Part shown: positions 34,902 through 44,155 of the stretch, in pieces
How positions within the stretch are numbered: position 1 is the stretch's first letter
Layout: every line of letters begins with the position of its first letter
Origin: CAWGMT01 sp963823675
Lineage (GTDB): Bacteria > Planctomycetota > Planctomycetia > Isosphaerales > Isosphaeraceae
Length of the DNA stretch: 64,000 nucleotides
Direction: 5' to 3'
Assembly (NCBI GenBank): GCA_963823675.1
Contig: CAWGMT010000016.1
Location: 496,001 to 560,000 of the forward strand
The notes under the pieces: model-generated
The model's database searches: none
Seen by the model: only the letters and a program-made list of their open reading frames with translations
What the model was told of the DNA's origin: nothing
Made by a program: the position numbers and the translations under genes

Positions 34902-35782
34902 GGTCTTGTTATCCTCACCGGAGTTTTCGGCGCGCCGTGGGCCGTAGGCAACCGCAACGCCTCGACGCCGACCCAGGTGAATACCAAAAAGCCGAAGGCC
35001 ACGATCGTCAGGACCATCACACTCTTGCCACGCATCGAGGGACGGAACCGCGCGTGCAAGAGGACCGCGAAAACCAACCACATCGCCAGTGCGCTCAAGA
35101 CCTTGGGGTCAGTCCATGTCAGGGCGTGCGCCAGTGGCTCATGACCTTCGCTTCGGACCGCCACGCTCAGCACCATCCCGATCAACAGGCCAAACGTCAA
35201 CAGGGGAAAAGCCAGAGTGATCGACCCGCGGTTGATCCGCTCGGATTGTTCGAGGCTAGGCAGCGCCAACCCCAACCGGGAAGGCCGCTTGGCTTTGAGC
35301 CGCCGCATCTGGGCCAGGTACATCAGACCGGCAAAGAACGCAACGCAGCTAAAGACGGCGCCAGCCAGCAGGAATATTCCGTGTACTGTTCCCCAGAATG
35401 CAATTGTGCCTCCCCACTGGAGCCAGTCCGACTGTCGCGGCGCAAACCAGCCTGCCACAATCACCAGCCCGATCACCAGGGGCAACACAAAAATCCCCAC
35501 CGCCACCGGTTTGGGTGACCGTACCATCAGATACAGGCCGATCAAGGCCACGATCCACGACAGCACCATGACCGACTCAAAGGCTGAGGTAACCGGCGGC
35601 AGCAGTGGGTTCTTGAGCGCGAGGTTGGCCAGAAATGCCGTCTGGACGAGCCACCCCAGCGCCATCAGGCCTGCCGTCACATACCAGCGGACCGGGCTGC
35701 GCACCACAAACCGCGCCAGTTCGGCCAGGAGAGCCAAACTGTATGTTCCGGCAAAGCAGAGAACCGACAACCGATCCATCAC
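34898..35782 (-). CDS. CcsA/HemX-type cytochrome c assembly membrane protein
   Basis: This 294-residue protein has eight or so membrane helices and the family layout of HemX/CcsA proteins. Conserved features include a histidine in TVHGIFLLAGAVFSCVAFFAGLMYL and the later TWTDPKVLSALAMWLVFAVLLHAR. Family members handle haem at the membrane during cytochrome c maturation, or influence the level of glutamyl-tRNA reductase (HemX). The GTGA overlap with hemA supports the HemX interpretation. Both GTG (35782) and ATG (35779) are possible starts; GGAG precedes them. Confidence 0.85.
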   Translation of the reverse strand: MMDRLSVLCFAGTYSLALLAELARFVVRSPVRWYVTAGLMALGWLVQTAFLANLALKNPLLPPVTSAFESVMVLSWIVALIGLYLMVRSPKPVAVGIFVLPLVIGLVIVAGWFAPRQSDWLQWGGTIAFWGTVHGIFLLAGAVFSCVAFFAGLMYLAQMRRLKAKRPSRLGLALPSLEQSERINRGSITLAFPLLTFGLLIGMVLSVAVRSEGHEPLAHALTWTDPKVLSALAMWLVFAVLLHARFRPSMRGKSVMVLTIVAFGFLVFTWVGVEALRLPTAHGAPKTPVRITRP

Positions 35783-35952
35783 ACCGACGCTCCGAGCAAC
35801 TTCTTCGCTGACTTGGTGGGGGCTCTCCCGTCACGGCTTTCCTCATTGTAAAGTGGCGTGACCGCGAAGCCCAGACCACCTGGCAGAGCGATTGAGATTG
35901 CCCCTATCCGCCTGCCTGCGGGTCTCCCTTCCCGGTTCGCCAGGCCATGAGC

Positions 35953-36363
35953 TCAAGCGCACAGAAGCCCGAGCAAGGCATACGACTTCAGCGATGCAGC
36001 GCCCAGCGCGAACGCCCAGGAAACCACGCGAACAGAGCGCCCGCCCAATGCCAGCCTGGTCATCAGTTGCTGGGGCATGCAAAGCAGCGTGACGATCAGG
36101 AGGAATGCGACCGGCATCCAGGATAGACGGTCGGCATGGCGCACCGCCACGGCGAGGGGCACCAGAAGCAGTGGTAGCGACGCATCCCAGGTCACTGGCG
36201 AGACCAAGAGCATCGCCGTCACCATTGCGGCAAACGCCAGATCTTGCTGCGCTAACGTTCGCGCCTGGTACGCAAACGTGACCACGATCGCGGTAATGGC
36301 CAGGTCCGAGAGGAGAGTGCCATACGCGCCAGTGCCGGGCAGAACCACAATGCGCTCATGCAT
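35953..36363 (-). CDS. GT87-type glycosyltransferase, C-terminal piece (frameshifted)
   Basis: This 136-residue frame has three or four membrane helices (LLSDLAITAIVVTFAYQA, MVTAMLLVSPVTWDASLPLLL, LSWMPVAFLLIVTLLC) and continues the GT87 protein read from higher coordinates. The join is at about 36368, where one base is missing: DPVGEGG then MHERIVVLPGTGAYG. The PVTWDASLPLLLVPLA block is typical of the family's C-terminal half. Confidence 0.6.
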   Translation of the reverse strand: MHERIVVLPGTGAYGTLLSDLAITAIVVTFAYQARTLAQQDLAFAAMVTAMLLVSPVTWDASLPLLLVPLAVAVRHADRLSWMPVAFLLIVTLLCMPQQLMTRLALGGRSVRVVSWAFALGAASLKSYALLGLLCA

Positions 36364-37121
36364 CCACCTTCACCAACCGGGTCGAAAAACTTGGACCAGA
36401 GGCCGGCGATTGCGTAGTTGTAGCCAAGGCTTCGAAACCGAGCCTGCGCTGGCAAGACAACCCGCACGTAGTCGAGATAGGTATCAAGGCCCAGAACGGC
36501 GCCCGTTACCACAGTCAGCGCCACGACTGAAAACACGGCGGCCAGGAGCGGGCGCAACCGGCCTCGCGCAGCGAAATAGACCACCAGATAGGCTGGAAAC
36601 AGCTTGATCGCGGTAGCGGCCCCCAGAACGATGCCTGCCGCGTTCGGGCGGCCCGAGCGATCCAGCGCCCAGATTAGCGTTACCAGCAGCACCAGAATCA
36701 GCGTGAGCTGACCCTGGTAGACGCTTCCGTACAGAGGATGGCAGAACGTCAGTAAAGCCAGGACCGGCAAAAAGAACGATCTGGGTATGGGAAGCGTGGC
36801 AGCTACGATTCCGAGGCTGATCAGAAAAGCCAGCAGGGAGATCGTATTCCATGCCAGCACGGCATCGGGATAGTCGAGCCGAGCCAGCGGTAAGACCATA
36901 AGCACCGAGGTCGGCGGATGCGCGTTGTAATCGATGCCGCTCGCCGCGTCGAATGGTACACCGAGGTGGCGCGGAATGCTCTTTGCGTGGTGAGTATAAA
37001 CTGGGAGGCCGACCAGAAAATTTCGGGCGCTCCCCCAGTCCTGAAAGAAATCATTGACACGGCCGGCTGCCGGCCGCATTGCGTCGAACATACAACGGAC
37101 CGAGCCACAGGCAGCCCACAA
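36252..37121 (-). CDS. GT87-type (DUF2029) membrane glycosyltransferase, middle piece
   Basis: This frame contains the GT87 hallmark after the first helix, VNDFFQDWGSARNFLVGLPVY. Then come HPPTSVLMVLPLA, a series of membrane helices and AIKLFPAYLVVYFAARGR. GT87 enzymes use polyprenyl-phosphate-mannose-like donors at the outer membrane face. The first ~14 residues and the last ~35 are out of frame. Upstream and downstream pieces (37051-37284 and 35953-36363) complete it, so the gene carries two indels, one extra base near 37089 and one missing near 36368. Confidence 0.75.
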   Translation of the reverse strand: MWAACGSVRCMFDAMRPAAGRVNDFFQDWGSARNFLVGLPVYTHHAKSIPRHLGVPFDAASGIDYNAHPPTSVLMVLPLARLDYPDAVLAWNTISLLAFLISLGIVAATLPIPRSFFLPVLALLTFCHPLYGSVYQGQLTLILVLLVTLIWALDRSGRPNAAGIVLGAATAIKLFPAYLVVYFAARGRLRPLLAAVFSVVALTVVTGAVLGLDTYLDYVRVVLPAQARFRSLGYNYAIAGLWSKFFDPVGEGGCMSALWFCPALARMALSSRTWPLPRSWSRLRTRRER

Positions 37122-37284
37122 AGCCCAGGATTAATCCATAAGCCGCCAGGGTAATTTCCAGCGGCGAGACTCGCGTCCACGTCCACGTCCACGCCCGCCA
37201 TCCGCTGTTTGGCAGTCTCACTGTGCGCAAGGCCGCCCTCCACCGCGCGCTACCGTAAGTCGGCTGCTTGAGCTGCAAGTGCAC
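37051..37284 (-). CDS. GT87-type glycosyltransferase, N-terminal piece
   Basis: This frame starts MHLQLKQPTYGS, contains one membrane helix (PLEITLAAYGLILGFVGCLWLGPLY) and stops in a GC-rich palindromic stretch. One base removed near 37089 continues directly into FDAMRPAAGRVNDFFQDW of the main piece. It is therefore the true N-terminus of the GT87 protein rather than a separate gene. Confidence 0.55.
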   Translation of the reverse strand: MHLQLKQPTYGSARWRAALRTVRLPNSGWRAWTWTWTRVSPLEITLAAYGLILGFVGCLWLGPLYVRRNAAGSRPCQ

Positions 37285-37375
37285 TCTACTTTAGGTTGCG
37301 AACTCCGCATCGACGGGGAAAACGCCCGAAACGCCGCGGCAAAGGGAGCGCCCGAGCATTGGCTCAGCGCAGGCG

Positions 37376-38953
37376 CTAGCGTCCCAGGAGCTCCAGGGTT
37401 TGCAGAACCCGGACCGGGTGGTCAGTCTGGATCAAATCGATTCCATCACGTATCGCACGCGCATACTGTTGGGGAGTTTCATGTGACCCGAGCGCATCGC
37501 TGAAAACCAGGATGCCCGCAGCATGACAACGGTCGATGAGGGCTTTAGAAAGGATCTCCCAGGCTGCGTCAACTACATACGGCTGAACGCGTTTGGCGAC
37601 CATTTCCAGGTCATTGGCTTTGCGCAAAGGCGGCAGTCTGCGAATCTCCGGCGCAATTTGTTTGAGGCGCTCGAGGTAGGCGACTCCCTGGTAAACCACT
37701 GCGCGGTCCGTCAACTGGTGGCGTTTCAGGGTAGCGACCAGTTCTTCGGGCGCGATGTCCTTGGCGTCAACGTAGAGCTCGATGCGGCGTCCGGCTACGC
37801 TCAGAAACTCGTCGAGAGTAGGTACCTTGGTTCCAACAAACGGTCGGCCGAACCAGGCACCGGCGTCCAGCGCGCGGATCTCATCGAGCGACCGGTCTTT
37901 GACCGAGCCCCGACCGCTGGTCGTACGGGCAAGCTGGCCGTCGTGGAGCAAGACGTGCTGGCCGTCGCGGGTAGTCCTCACGTCGAATTCCACCAGATCG
38001 GCGCCGAGCTTGATTGCCTTCGCCAGGGCAGGCAGCGTGTTCTCTGGTGCATACCGCGAAGCACCCCGGTGGAACGCAATCTTGACTCGATGGCGCTTCA
38101 TTTTCACTGTCTGCAGCGAACGACGCGCTAGAAGTTCTTCCGCGAGGTCGGTCTGGATCCAGTCAACCCCAGCACCCGCAACACGGTCCCAAACCTGAGG
38201 GCGATCGTCCTGCCCGAGCGTTTTGGCCTGGACCTTGATGCCGCGGCGATGGAACTCGCGGCAGGCGTCGGCCGTCACATCAGCGGCATCGATTTCGACT
38301 GCTTGGGGGCGCACCTGATCGATCCAGATTGCAATTCCGAAACGCGGCCGCCACTTGGTCATGAGTGCCAGGACAGCGCCACCAGCCGCTCGTACCGCCT
38401 GCAGCGCCTTGGGGTCGTCATAGATGACGACCTGCCGCTCCATCTTGGCCGCTGTGACTTCGCGGGCGAGCAGCGCCGGGTCAACGTCCTTGCAATCGAG
38501 GTAAAGGTTAACCCGGCCGCGCGCAAGCTCCAGTGCTTCCGAAAGCGTCAAGACACGACGGCCGGCAAACCGGCGCGCAAACTTGGTGCCGGCATCCAGC
38601 GCGCAGATCTCGGCCAGGGTATGGTCGCGCACCAGCCCTTGGCCGTCGGTCGTACGTTCGAGTCGGCTGTCGTGGAAGAGAACATGGTGACCGTCGCGCG
38701 TGCGGCGAACGTCAACCTCGACCCACTCAACTGTATCGGCAATTGCGCGTTCGATCGCGTCAGCCGAATTCTCGGGGGCCTGACGCATCGCACCCCGGTG
38801 TGCCATGACTTGAAGTGATCGGGGCGGAGAAACCGGCTCAAAGAATGGAAACGCGTTGACCGCGTCATCACCGTCTGCAACGGCCTGTGCAGCCCAAAGC
38901 ATCACGAGCAGCAACACGGCAAAAACTCCCGCTTTTCCGACACCGTAGCGCAA
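37376..38953 (-). CDS. Exported protein with two tandem glycerophosphodiester phosphodiesterase domains
   Basis: The 525-residue protein has a signal segment (about 9-27) and two complete GDPD domains. Each has the family's H-R-G...PEN motif (MAHRGAMRQAPENS at about 50-63 and IAFHRGASRYAPENT at about 293), an E-x-D pair (VEVDVRRTRDG, VEFDVRTTRDG) and a later HD (LFHDSRLERTTDG, LLHDGQLARTTSG). These residues bind Ca2+ and cut glycerophosphodiesters to glycerol-3-phosphate and an alcohol. Both domains keep the catalytic residues, so both may be active. Tandem copies are less usual than single-domain enzymes of about 250 residues. Confidence 0.9.
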   Translation of the reverse strand: MRYGVGKAGVFAVLLLVMLWAAQAVADGDDAVNAFPFFEPVSPPRSLQVMAHRGAMRQAPENSADAIERAIADTVEWVEVDVRRTRDGHHVLFHDSRLERTTDGQGLVRDHTLAEICALDAGTKFARRFAGRRVLTLSEALELARGRVNLYLDCKDVDPALLAREVTAAKMERQVVIYDDPKALQAVRAAGGAVLALMTKWRPRFGIAIWIDQVRPQAVEIDAADVTADACREFHRRGIKVQAKTLGQDDRPQVWDRVAGAGVDWIQTDLAEELLARRSLQTVKMKRHRVKIAFHRGASRYAPENTLPALAKAIKLGADLVEFDVRTTRDGQHVLLHDGQLARTTSGRGSVKDRSLDEIRALDAGAWFGRPFVGTKVPTLDEFLSVAGRRIELYVDAKDIAPEELVATLKRHQLTDRAVVYQGVAYLERLKQIAPEIRRLPPLRKANDLEMVAKRVQPYVVDAAWEILSKALIDRCHAAGILVFSDALGSHETPQQYARAIRDGIDLIQTDHPVRVLQTLELLGR

Positions 38954-39004
38954 TCGATCGTCACCCGGGCGCCGGTCCCAGGTTGCTAGGGGATTGGGCC
39001 GGGC

Positions 39005-39139
39005 TCACTTGCCGACCAGGACCGTTGTTTCCGCATGCAGCTTGCCGGCGAGTGGTCCCGAGTCGAAGTCGGCCGTGACTCTGACGGCGCCGGAAGGTTG
39101 CGATTGGGGCACTCGAACCGAGGCCGTGCAGAACGTGCC
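39005..39139 (-). other. In-frame coding-like extension beyond the TGA stop
   Basis: Forty-four codons in the same frame as the preceding gene, ending at a TGA at 39005-39007. The translation has the hydrophobic/polar alternation of a beta-sandwich (CTASVRVPQSQPSGAVRV then TADFDSGPLAGKLHAETTV) and carries no frame change. This suggests the annotated protein once ended here, or still does in a corrected sequence. Confidence 0.5.
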
Positions 39140-40477
39140 TCAGGCAAAGCCCGAGTGGGCCGTGGCCAGAACCTGGCCGTCGGTTGCGGCCAGCGCCACC
39201 CGGGCGCCCAGGCTTTCCTGGGCCGCGGGTGAGATTGGCGCGCCCCGGTAGGCCACGTTGATCAAGAGCCCATCGCCGGTGTAAAGCAAGGGTTGTACGC
39301 TGATGTCGTCACCCAGTTTGGCCACACCGGCCTGCTCGGACAGGCTGACCTCGAAGCTCAGAGTTCCGATCGGGTCGATCGTAACGGTGCCGTCCTTTTC
39401 AACCTTGTACCACCTGGGGTCACCCTTGGCCCCGTTGCTGGAGAAGAGAAACGACCAGCGATTGTCGCCACCCTCGGTCTCGTTCAAGGAAACGGTCACG
39501 AGCCCCAGCCGATAGTCTCCGACGGGCACCGTGGCTGGCTCGGCGCCTGACGCGCTGTAGACCGAGCCATCACGGCCCAGGACAGTCGCGTGCAGTTCGA
39601 CGAGACCGGGACCAGCCTTGGCCGCAACGGTGTTTCCCTTGATGGCAAGCCGGAGCGTGCCGACGCCGACCAACGGCTCGATCGCCAGCCGGCTTCCCAG
39701 TTCATCGGAGCGGACAATAAATCGCTTCCCCTCGAGGTTGAGAACCGTGCTGTAAAGAAACTGTTCGGAAGCCGGATCAAACCGGCCATCGCCGTTCAGG
39801 TCGATCCAGAGCCGATCCTGAGCGTCGGTCACAAGTCCGTTGCCGTCACCATCGACGCGCCGCGCGGCAAGGGGCTGCACAATCTTCGGATTGGGACCGT
39901 CGCGCCCAGCTTCTTCACGATTGGCGAGCGATACGGTTCCTTGCAGAAACCCGGCTGCGGCATAGGCGAGCGTCCGTCCGCCGGCGCCCAGGCGAAAGAC
40001 GACTGCGCGAGGGATCATTCGGGTAACGTCCTTGTCAACCATTGCTACGTTAAGCGGCAACCGCCAAACGTGCTCGCGCCGAACGTTCGGCCCCGTAGTG
40101 GCTGCGCCCTTGACGCAATCGCGGTCGTCGATCTTGCGATTGCGGTCGGCATCGACATAGAGGTCAGCCGTTTCCGATCCAATCTCATCGAGCACGACCG
40201 TAACGCGGATCGAGCCCGGGCTGCCGAACCGGATTTGTACATAGCGCCGTCGCGCCGGATCGCCACGGTAAGCCGCCGTCTCGATCAGATCTTCCGGCTT
40301 ATTCCGACTCAGGACCAGAGCCCGGAATGGAGCATGTTCAAACGGATCGCCCGGTGCCGGCAGCACGAACCGCCAAGCCGCTGATTGCGAAGCACGAGCT
40401 TCGTCCTTGGCATCGTCACCGGGCGTCAATCCAGGCAGGCTTGCCAGCATCAGCGCGATCAGGACGAAAGGGTTCAT
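39140..40477 (-). CDS. Secreted protein of unknown function with EF-hand-like loops, in-frame TGA near the end
   Basis: From the ATG at 40477 (AAGGAGA eight bases upstream) the protein has a signal peptide (MNPFVLIALMLASLPGLTPG) and a beta-rich exported body. Two calcium-loop-like sequences are visible (DADRNRKIDDRD; DLNGDGRFD, with DGDGNGLVTDAQD just before). No enzyme family is recognised. The frame stops at TGA 39142-39140, but the same frame then gives 44 more sensible codons (TFCTASVRVPQSQ ... VTADFDSGPLAGKL) to a TGA at 39005. The stop may be a nonsense change or a base error. Confidence 0.75.
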   Translation of the reverse strand: MNPFVLIALMLASLPGLTPGDDAKDEARASQSAAWRFVLPAPGDPFEHAPFRALVLSRNKPEDLIETAAYRGDPARRRYVQIRFGSPGSIRVTVVLDEIGSETADLYVDADRNRKIDDRDCVKGAATTGPNVRREHVWRLPLNVAMVDKDVTRMIPRAVVFRLGAGGRTLAYAAAGFLQGTVSLANREEAGRDGPNPKIVQPLAARRVDGDGNGLVTDAQDRLWIDLNGDGRFDPASEQFLYSTVLNLEGKRFIVRSDELGSRLAIEPLVGVGTLRLAIKGNTVAAKAGPGLVELHATVLGRDGSVYSASGAEPATVPVGDYRLGLVTVSLNETEGGDNRWSFLFSSNGAKGDPRWYKVEKDGTVTIDPIGTLSFEVSLSEQAGVAKLGDDISVQPLLYTGDGLLINVAYRGAPISPAAQESLGARVALAATDGQVLATAHSGFA

Positions 40478-40534
40478 CGATCGAGTCTCCTTCACGAGGC
40501 AAGCTTAGATCCTCTGGGGCTGCTGCAACCGGCC

Positions 40535-43500
40535 CTACAAATCCCGTTGATCGGGCGTCCACAGGTTCAAGAAATTCTCATAGAGATGCCGCCAACGGTC
40601 AGCACCATGCAGAGCCAGGATCTTGGCGACCTCCAGCCGCGCCCGGTTCTGGGTGGTGTTGGAGTCGGTTCCAGCACCGGGGTCGGGAGGAAGGGCCTCG
40701 ACCCGCTCGACCGCCTGCTGAGGGTCGATGAGAGCCAACGCGGATAAGAAGTTGGTGGTCGCAAAGTCGCTCATGCCGGCTCGGATCGAGTGGGCTCCGA
40801 TCTCCCGGAGTTCGGGCTGGAGCAGGCGAGCGGCCAGTTGGCGATCGTACCGAGCGACCATCATCGCCAGCACGGCCTTGCTCCGCACGGCTGCAACCTC
40901 GCCGGGATCGATTTGATCTCCAGTTGCCGACCTCAGTGCAAGCATGCGACCCAGGTACTCACCCAATCGCTCCGGTTCTACCTGCTCAATGATAGGGAGC
41001 AACCCCGCCGCGACTACGAGCGGATTGTAGGCTGGCAGTGGCTGCCCAATGAGCGCGAGGTCTTGCAACTCCTTATAGGCGTGTTCGATCAGGCGCACCG
41101 CTTCAATCTTATCTGTTGCGGCGATCGCCTGGGCCATCAACCCCAAAGTATAAGGCCTGTAGGCCGGGGCATCGGGCGAAATTCGCGAATCGGCGATGCG
41201 CCGGGCTCGGGTCAGATCCTTGGGCGCCATGTTGAAGCAAACTGCGGCGATGTATCGAACTGTCGCAGCCTGCAACGAGACCCTGGTCAGCACTCGCTCG
41301 GCATCAGCCGGCGATTGGGCAGCCAGCTTATAGGCCATGATGCCGTTGAACTGATCGAAGAGACGGCTAACGTCTCTGGCACTGGTTTTGCGGGCTGTGC
41401 GTTCAAGGTCGTCGAGGATCGCCAGCGCGGCCGGCAAGTCGATCCGTGCCAGAACCGTGGCAATTCGTCCGGCGAAATAGCCAGGCCTGTTGGCATTCTT
41501 GGTCATCTCCTTGGACGTTTTCTCCACTTCCTGCAGTAGCTTCCGCGCCTGCTCGATCTCACCAAGGTCGATCAACCGATCGGCAAACGTCAGCGGCACG
41601 CTCATTCGTGCCATCGGGCGTGCTTCCGTTGCTTTCGCGTTAAGCACCGCTTGGGCGAGCAATTCCTTGACGCGACCTGCATCGAGATCGCGCCGCACCT
41701 CGCAGATTCCCGCGTAAGCCCGAGCACGGAGCGTGACATCGGTGCTCGCTTCGATCAAAGCCGTTGCCTCGTCCAGGCTGTCGCGCGCCAGGGCCTCGAC
41801 GAGCTCGAGCCTGATCGCGCTCAAGTAGTCAGCATCGTCGAACTTGACGGTTCCCACCCATTCCAAAACGGCCGATGGATCGACTTCGACCGCATTGTGC
41901 AGAAAGCGATACTTGTCGTTGTCAGTTCCCTTGGCCAGCACCTTCTGAGCATAGGGGTGGATCAATCTTCGGGCCAGTTCCTTCTCTTCCGCAACCGGCC
42001 TAGCTGGCGCGAGGGTTTGGTATGCTCGCAGAGGAGCTTCGCTCTTTCTGGTGAGCGCTACCTTGATTGGCTTCAGCCCATCATCAATCGGTTGGAACTG
42101 GAACCGAAAGCCGTTCTTCTCGGCGAACACCATTGCCGGCCCTTCCAGAACGCCAGCAAGTCGAAAGTGCCCATCTTGTGCTGTGATCGCCTGAGTCGCC
42201 ATCGGGCCATCGCCTGACTGACGTACCACTGCGCCGGCCACCGGTTGATCCTGGTGATCGACCACCTGGCCCTCGACCATTCGCACCAGCCGCAGCACGA
42301 TGGCCGGCAGCTCATGGGATTCTCCCGACAGTTTAACGGCCGGCGAAAAAGCTGCAAGCCTTCCCGGCGCAACGGCTCGGGCGTAGTATTCGCCACCCAG
42401 CGGCAAACGGCGGGGCGCGCGATAGCGCCCTTGAGAATCAGTCCGAATGCTCCGAAACGGGTCTCCGAACACGATGGGTTCGATGACCATCTCGCGTCCG
42501 TTCCTGGCGCGCACCCTGCGCCACAGTTGGACCGATGCACTAGCAACAGGATTACCCCCCAGGTCGGTGATCCGACCGCCGAGCGGCGCGGTGTTCTTGG
42601 GATCGATCGTCAGGACGATAGGTTCGGCTTGTGCCGCTTTCGCCCCGATCGTCGCCTCCCCGGCCGTACTGGCAAAACCGTCCCAGGCAGTGAGCTTCAA
42701 CTCGGCGATCGGATCCACGCCGCAGAGTGTGAAGTGGCCGCGCTGATCGGTTCGCGCCAGTATGGAGTGCATCATCGCCTTCATAACTTCCCAGCTTGCC
42801 GTGATCTCGGCACCTGCGACGGGCTTGCCCTGCTCGTTAACGACCGATCCCTGGATGTCCACACCGCGGGATAGCTCAACCGGTGCCAGCACCAGTTCAC
42901 TACTCCCCGCCGGAGGCATCCTCTGGATTCCACTGGCCAGGTCACCCGATCGATAGTAGGGCGTGGGAATCCGGAGCGGCCAGGCGAACGGCTGGCCCGC
43001 CTCCCGCCTGATCCAGCCGGTAAACGCTCCGTCAGCACCGGTAATGGCATAGCGGTCGCCGCCAAACTGCGCGTTGAGCAGTATCTTGACTCCAGCGATT
43101 GGCTGCTTCGTTCCCTGCTCGTGGTATTGCCCGCGCACCTTAACGGTCGGTCGCAGCGGGATCGTCACCTGGGTTGTTTGACCAGGCGTGACCAGCACCT
43201 TCTGAGGCGGCTCCCCGCGCAGCGGGGTGCTTTGCTCTCGATCAAACACCAGCACCAGTGTGAGCGGCCCAGCGGCAATCGCTGGAATTTCAAATCGCCC
43301 CTGGGCATCACAACTCACCTCAGCCGAGCCCCCCTGCCCTGCCCCAACATAACCGCCGACACGGGTCGTCGCTCGAACCATCACACCCTTGATGGGCTCG
43401 TGCTGGGCTGCCTCAAGACATCCCATGACCCGTCCGACGTTGGCAAGTGTCACTGTAATGGTGCGATTGCCATCCTCACGGGTTTTGGAATCTGGACTTT

Positions 43501-44155
43501 TCGAACCTGGAATCGCAATTGTCTGCACTCCAAAGTCGGGTGCTTCCACACGGATTTCATCTGGTATCAGACCCGAGACGAGAGCGCATCCTTTGGCATC
43601 AGTCGTGACCGCGAGCGCAAGGCCCAACGATTCGGGAACTGGAATATCGCTCGCCCGGCTGGGGATGATCCTGACGTGGGGCAGTGGAGTTTGGCTGGGC
43701 TTGAGCACTGTGATCTGGCTGCGCCGTGGCGGGGCTGCCTGAAGGCGAAGGGGTGGTTCATCGGCCAGCGCAATTCGCGGCAGGAGGCGGGATGCAAGAT
43801 GCGGGTCGGGGCCGGCGGTGGCGGTCCAGATGGCCAGCACCGGCGGAACGCGCCGCGCGACGACTTCGGGTGGCAGGTCGAGTGTAAATCGGCCCGCGGC
43901 GTCAGTACGGCCATGAAGGAGGACGGGAAGCGTTCCCTCGCTCGGCTGGGCGCGGTTCGACCAGATCACCTCCATGCCGAATCGGCGGCCCTCGTCGGCT
44001 GTGAGCGCGTTGACGATCCAGACGTCAGCCCCCGTCGCCGGCCGGCCCGAAGTCTCGACCACGATCCCCGTGATTGGAACGGGCTTGGGGTCGGCCGAAG
44101 TGGACACTGCCGACAGCGCCACATACGAAAGAACCACCGCGATCGAGGTGTTCAT
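40535..44155 (-). CDS. Large secreted protein with carboxypeptidase-regulatory-like domains and helical-repeat C-terminus
   Basis: This 1206-residue protein has a signal peptide (MNTSIAVVLSYVALSAVSTSA). Its N-terminal half is built of several carboxypeptidase-regulatory/transthyretin-like beta domains, each with the pattern G-x-V...G.PVAGA.V......D..G.F.L (at about 28, 450, 535 and 640). The C-terminal half (about 720-1200) is entirely alpha-helical with TPR-like repeats about scheduling-type segments (RRIADSRIS, ARKLLQEVEKTSKEM). AGGA eight bases upstream supports the start. The beta domains commonly bind cell-wall or matrix components. It is the last gene before the divergent carB. Confidence 0.85.
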   Translation of the reverse strand: MNTSIAVVLSYVALSAVSTSADPKPVPITGIVVETSGRPATGADVWIVNALTADEGRRFGMEVIWSNRAQPSEGTLPVLLHGRTDAAGRFTLDLPPEVVARRVPPVLAIWTATAGPDPHLASRLLPRIALADEPPLRLQAAPPRRSQITVLKPSQTPLPHVRIIPSRASDIPVPESLGLALAVTTDAKGCALVSGLIPDEIRVEAPDFGVQTIAIPGSKSPDSKTREDGNRTITVTLANVGRVMGCLEAAQHEPIKGVMVRATTRVGGYVGAGQGGSAEVSCDAQGRFEIPAIAAGPLTLVLVFDREQSTPLRGEPPQKVLVTPGQTTQVTIPLRPTVKVRGQYHEQGTKQPIAGVKILLNAQFGGDRYAITGADGAFTGWIRREAGQPFAWPLRIPTPYYRSGDLASGIQRMPPAGSSELVLAPVELSRGVDIQGSVVNEQGKPVAGAEITASWEVMKAMMHSILARTDQRGHFTLCGVDPIAELKLTAWDGFASTAGEATIGAKAAQAEPIVLTIDPKNTAPLGGRITDLGGNPVASASVQLWRRVRARNGREMVIEPIVFGDPFRSIRTDSQGRYRAPRRLPLGGEYYARAVAPGRLAAFSPAVKLSGESHELPAIVLRLVRMVEGQVVDHQDQPVAGAVVRQSGDGPMATQAITAQDGHFRLAGVLEGPAMVFAEKNGFRFQFQPIDDGLKPIKVALTRKSEAPLRAYQTLAPARPVAEEKELARRLIHPYAQKVLAKGTDNDKYRFLHNAVEVDPSAVLEWVGTVKFDDADYLSAIRLELVEALARDSLDEATALIEASTDVTLRARAYAGICEVRRDLDAGRVKELLAQAVLNAKATEARPMARMSVPLTFADRLIDLGEIEQARKLLQEVEKTSKEMTKNANRPGYFAGRIATVLARIDLPAALAILDDLERTARKTSARDVSRLFDQFNGIMAYKLAAQSPADAERVLTRVSLQAATVRYIAAVCFNMAPKDLTRARRIADSRISPDAPAYRPYTLGLMAQAIAATDKIEAVRLIEHAYKELQDLALIGQPLPAYNPLVVAAGLLPIIEQVEPERLGEYLGRMLALRSATGDQIDPGEVAAVRSKAVLAMMVARYDRQLAARLLQPELREIGAHSIRAGMSDFATTNFLSALALIDPQQAVERVEALPPDPGAGTDSNTTQNRARLEVAKILALHGADRWRHLYENFLNLWTPDQRDL

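Noticed and set aside
39140..39142. Selenocysteine at the in-frame TGA
   Set aside because: No selenoprotein family, no recognisable SECIS hairpin in the bases after the TGA, and no selenocysteine genes in the window.
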